Origin: Bacteroides muris (ex Afrizal et al. 2022)
GTDB taxonomy: Bacteria; Bacteroidota; Bacteroidia; Bacteroidales; Bacteroidaceae
NCBI RefSeq assembly: GCF_004793475.1
Contig: NZ_SRYZ01000002.1
Coordinates: 62,001-126,000, forward strand
Length of the DNA stretch: 64,000 bases
Direction of reading: 5' to 3'
Part shown: positions 62,215-64,000 of the stretch, piece by piece
How positions within the stretch are numbered: the stretch's first letter is position 1
Layout of the letters: the number at the start of each line of letters is the position of its first letter
Position numbers and translations under genes: made by a program
The notes under the pieces: model-generated
Seen by the model: the letters and a program-made list of their open reading frames with translations, nothing else
Database searches by the model: none
Told to the model about the DNA's origin: nothing

Positions 62215-63756
62215 ATGGCACAAGAAGACGTTTTTAAGAAACTCGTTTCACACTGTAAGGAATATGGTTTTGTGTTCCCTTCCAGCGATATTTACGATGG
62301 ACTGGGAGCCGTATATGACTACGGTCAGATGGGTGTGGAACTCAAGAATAACATTAAACAATACTGGTGGCAGAGTATGGTGCTGCTGCACGAAAATATT
62401 GTCGGTATCGACTCGGCTATCTTTATGCACCCCACCATCTGGAAAGCCAGCGGACACGTGGACGCTTTCAATGACCCTCTGATTGACAACCGCGATTCCA
62501 AGAAACGCTATCGTGCCGATGTGTTGATAGAGGACCAGCTTGCCAAATACGATGACAAGATAAACAAGGAAGTGGCAAAGGCGGCCAAGCGTTTTGGCGA
62601 TGCTTTCGATGAGGCCCAGTTCCGTAGCACCAACGGACGTGTGCTGGAACACCAGGCCAAGCGTGATGCCTTGCACGAACGCTTTTCCAAGGCTTTGAAC
62701 GATAATAATCTGGACGAACTCCGTCAGATTATCCTCGACGAAGAAATCGTTTGTCCCATCAGTGGCACAAAGAACTGGACAGAGGTACGCCAGTTCAATC
62801 TGATGTTCTCTACGGAAATGGGTTCTACTGCCGACGGTGCCATGAAGATATATCTCCGTCCGGAAACGGCACAGGGCATCTTCGTAAATTACCTCAATGT
62901 ACAGAAGACCGGCCGCATGAAGATTCCTTTCGGTATCGCCCAGATAGGTAAGGCTTTCCGTAACGAAATCGTGGCACGCCAGTTCATCTTCCGCATGCGC
63001 GAGTTCGAGCAGATGGAAATGCAGTTCTTCGTAAAGCCGGGTACGGAGCTTGACTGGTTCAAGACCTGGAAGGCTACCCGCCTGAAATGGCACAAGGCGC
63101 TGGGCTTCGGCGACGACCATTACCGTTATCACGACCACGACAAACTGGCCCACTACGCCAATGCCGCTACGGACATCGAGTTCCTGATGCCTTTCGGCTT
63201 CAAGGAAGTAGAGGGTATTCACAGCCGTACAAATTTCGACTTGTCACAGCATGAGAAATTCTCAGGCAAGAACATCAAGTATTTCGATCCCGAAACCAAC
63301 GAAAGCTATACCCCGTATGTCATCGAGACCTCGATAGGCGTAGACCGTATGTTCCTCAGCATCATGTCTGCTTCCTACTGTGAAGAGAAGCTGGAGAACG
63401 GCGAAACGCGCGTTGTGTTGAAACTTCCCGCTGCCCTGGCTCCGGTGAAGCTGGCTGTGATGCCGTTGGTAAAGAAAGACGGACTGCCCGAAAAGGCACG
63501 CGAGATTATCGACAGCCTGAAGTTCCACTTCCATTGCCAGTATGATGAGAAAGATTCTATCGGTAAGCGTTACCGCCGCCAGGATGCCATTGGTACTCCG
63601 TACTGTGTCACCGTGGATCATCAGACTTTGGAGGACAACTGCGTGACTTTGCGTAACCGTGACACCATGCAGCAAGAGCGCGTGGCTATCTCCGAGCTGA
63701 ACAATATCATTGCAGACCGCGTAAGCATCACATCACTGCTGAAGACGCTGCAATAA
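62215..63756 (+). CDS. glyS: Glycyl-tRNA synthetase, dimeric type
   Basis: A 513-residue class II synthetase of the single-chain (alpha2) kind rather than the two-subunit GlyQ/GlyS type. The N-terminal catalytic domain contains GAVYDYGQMGVELKNN, MKIYLRPETAQGIFVNY and AQIGKAFRNEI; motif 3 lies near ETSIGVDRMF, and the anticodon-binding domain ends the protein. It charges tRNA-Gly. It has its own promoter and is followed by a lipoprotein gene 67 bp on. Confidence 0.95.
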   Translation: MAQEDVFKKLVSHCKEYGFVFPSSDIYDGLGAVYDYGQMGVELKNNIKQYWWQSMVLLHENIVGIDSAIFMHPTIWKASGHVDAFNDPLIDNRDSKKRYRADVLIEDQLAKYDDKINKEVAKAAKRFGDAFDEAQFRSTNGRVLEHQAKRDALHERFSKALNDNNLDELRQIILDEEIVCPISGTKNWTEVRQFNLMFSTEMGSTADGAMKIYLRPETAQGIFVNYLNVQKTGRMKIPFGIAQIGKAFRNEIVARQFIFRMREFEQMEMQFFVKPGTELDWFKTWKATRLKWHKALGFGDDHYRYHDHDKLAHYANAATDIEFLMPFGFKEVEGIHSRTNFDLSQHEKFSGKNIKYFDPETNESYTPYVIETSIGVDRMFLSIMSASYCEEKLENGETRVVLKLPAALAPVKLAVMPLVKKDGLPEKAREIIDSLKFHFHCQYDEKDSIGKRYRRQDAIGTPYCVTVDHQTLEDNCVTLRNRDTMQQERVAISELNNIIADRVSITSLLKTLQ

Positions 63757-63793
63757 AGCGGTTGCGAAATAGACCGCTGCGTGAACAAACTGA

Positions 63794-63823
63794 AATAGTA
63801 AATAGTAAATAGTAAAATAGTAA
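63794..63823 (+). repeat. Leader repeat before the gene at 63824
   Basis: AATAGTAAATAGTAAATAGT and further copies of the 7-nt word AATAGTA run directly into the ATG at 63824. Confidence 0.65.
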
Positions 63824-64000
63824 ATGAAAAAGTCCCTTTTGTTTTTGCCTTTCCTGCTGTGGCTGGCGGGTGCCTTTGTCTCTTGTGAAGAAGTGGAAGA
63901 GGCTGGAAAGTATGATAACTGGAGAGAACGCAATGAGGCATTTGCCGACTCGATAAAAAGGCTGACGGGTGAGAACTATGTTGCCACGGCAGAGCAGGCT
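63824..64000 (+). CDS. Lipoprotein, probable FKBP-type peptidyl-prolyl isomerase (3' part outside window)
   Basis: Only 59 residues are visible. A lipoprotein signal ends FVSC near residue 21, followed by an acidic, charged region (EEVEEAGKYDNWRERNEAFADS). This N-terminus and the position after glyS match Bacteroides lipoproteins that carry a C-terminal FKBP domain. The domain itself lies beyond the window, so the assignment rests on context. Confidence 0.6.
   Translation, partial: MKKSLLFLPFLLWLAGAFVSCEEVEEAGKYDNWRERNEAFADSIKRLTGENYVATAEQA

Overview
The window looks like chromosomal DNA of a gut Bacteroides (Bacteroidales). Supporting features are promoters of the TTTG-N19-TAnnTTTG type, an almost complete absence of Shine-Dalgarno sequences, SusC/SusD remnants, a NVEALA peptide locus, a glsA-glsB glycine-lipid pair, a ptb-buk pair, DUF3109, DUF3316 and DUF4292 proteins, and the Bacteroidales form of the division and cell-wall (dcw) cluster. 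I do not name a species.

Layout. 1-5975: a truncated glutaminyl-cyclase/M28 lipoprotein coupled to an LD-carboxypeptidase, ptb-buk, a two-piece LysO lysine exporter, and rnhB. 5976-9941: a decayed polysaccharide-utilisation fragment (a SusC plug domain joined to a SusD C-terminus, with a stop codon inside) and an intact Ser-type sulfatase. 10097-17096: housekeeping genes gpmI, DUF3109, gyrB, a frameshifted small lipoprotein, rpsT, tRNA-Glu, recO and yqeY. 17166-33153: the dcw cluster on the minus strand, in transcription order mraZ, rsmH, ftsL, ftsI, murE, mraY, murD, ftsW, murG, murC, ftsQ, ftsA, ftsZ. It probably starts at a promoter carrying two MraZ-type boxes. 33627-36532: an ECF sigma factor and glsA-glsB. 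36850-38956: an A/T-rich islet with a NVEALA peptide, a beta-propeller lipoprotein and a thioredoxin-fold lipoprotein. 38975-48080: dgt, dut, a TPR lipoprotein, DUF4292, an EnvC-like protein, an M20 deacylase and an acyl-CoA ligase. 48361-56500: a SusC fragment, prfB, a gene-poor 1-kb stretch with insertion-sequence debris, a 44-residue membrane protein, a CYTH protein, a MgtC/DUF4010 protein, an outer-membrane beta-barrel, an IS4-family relic and tRNA-Leu. 56657-64000: an S41 protease, DUF3316, topoisomerase IV subunit A, a GH43-like relic, glyS and the start of a probable FKBP-type lipoprotein.

Most of the window is vertically inherited core. The accessory material is mainly wreckage: three pieces of glycan-use genes, two insertion-sequence remnants and two damaged small lipoproteins, with single nonsense changes visible in two of them.

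The most unusual signals lie between genes. Four intergenic arrays (near 6102, 16393, 41065 and 61811) each repeat with an exact 22-bp period, but their unit sequences differ from one array to the next. A family of short A/T-rich leader repeats sits directly before the start codons of otherwise unrelated genes. The NVEALA peptide gene has a 9-bp tandem repeat and a strong Shine-Dalgarno sequence, which is rare in this phylum.
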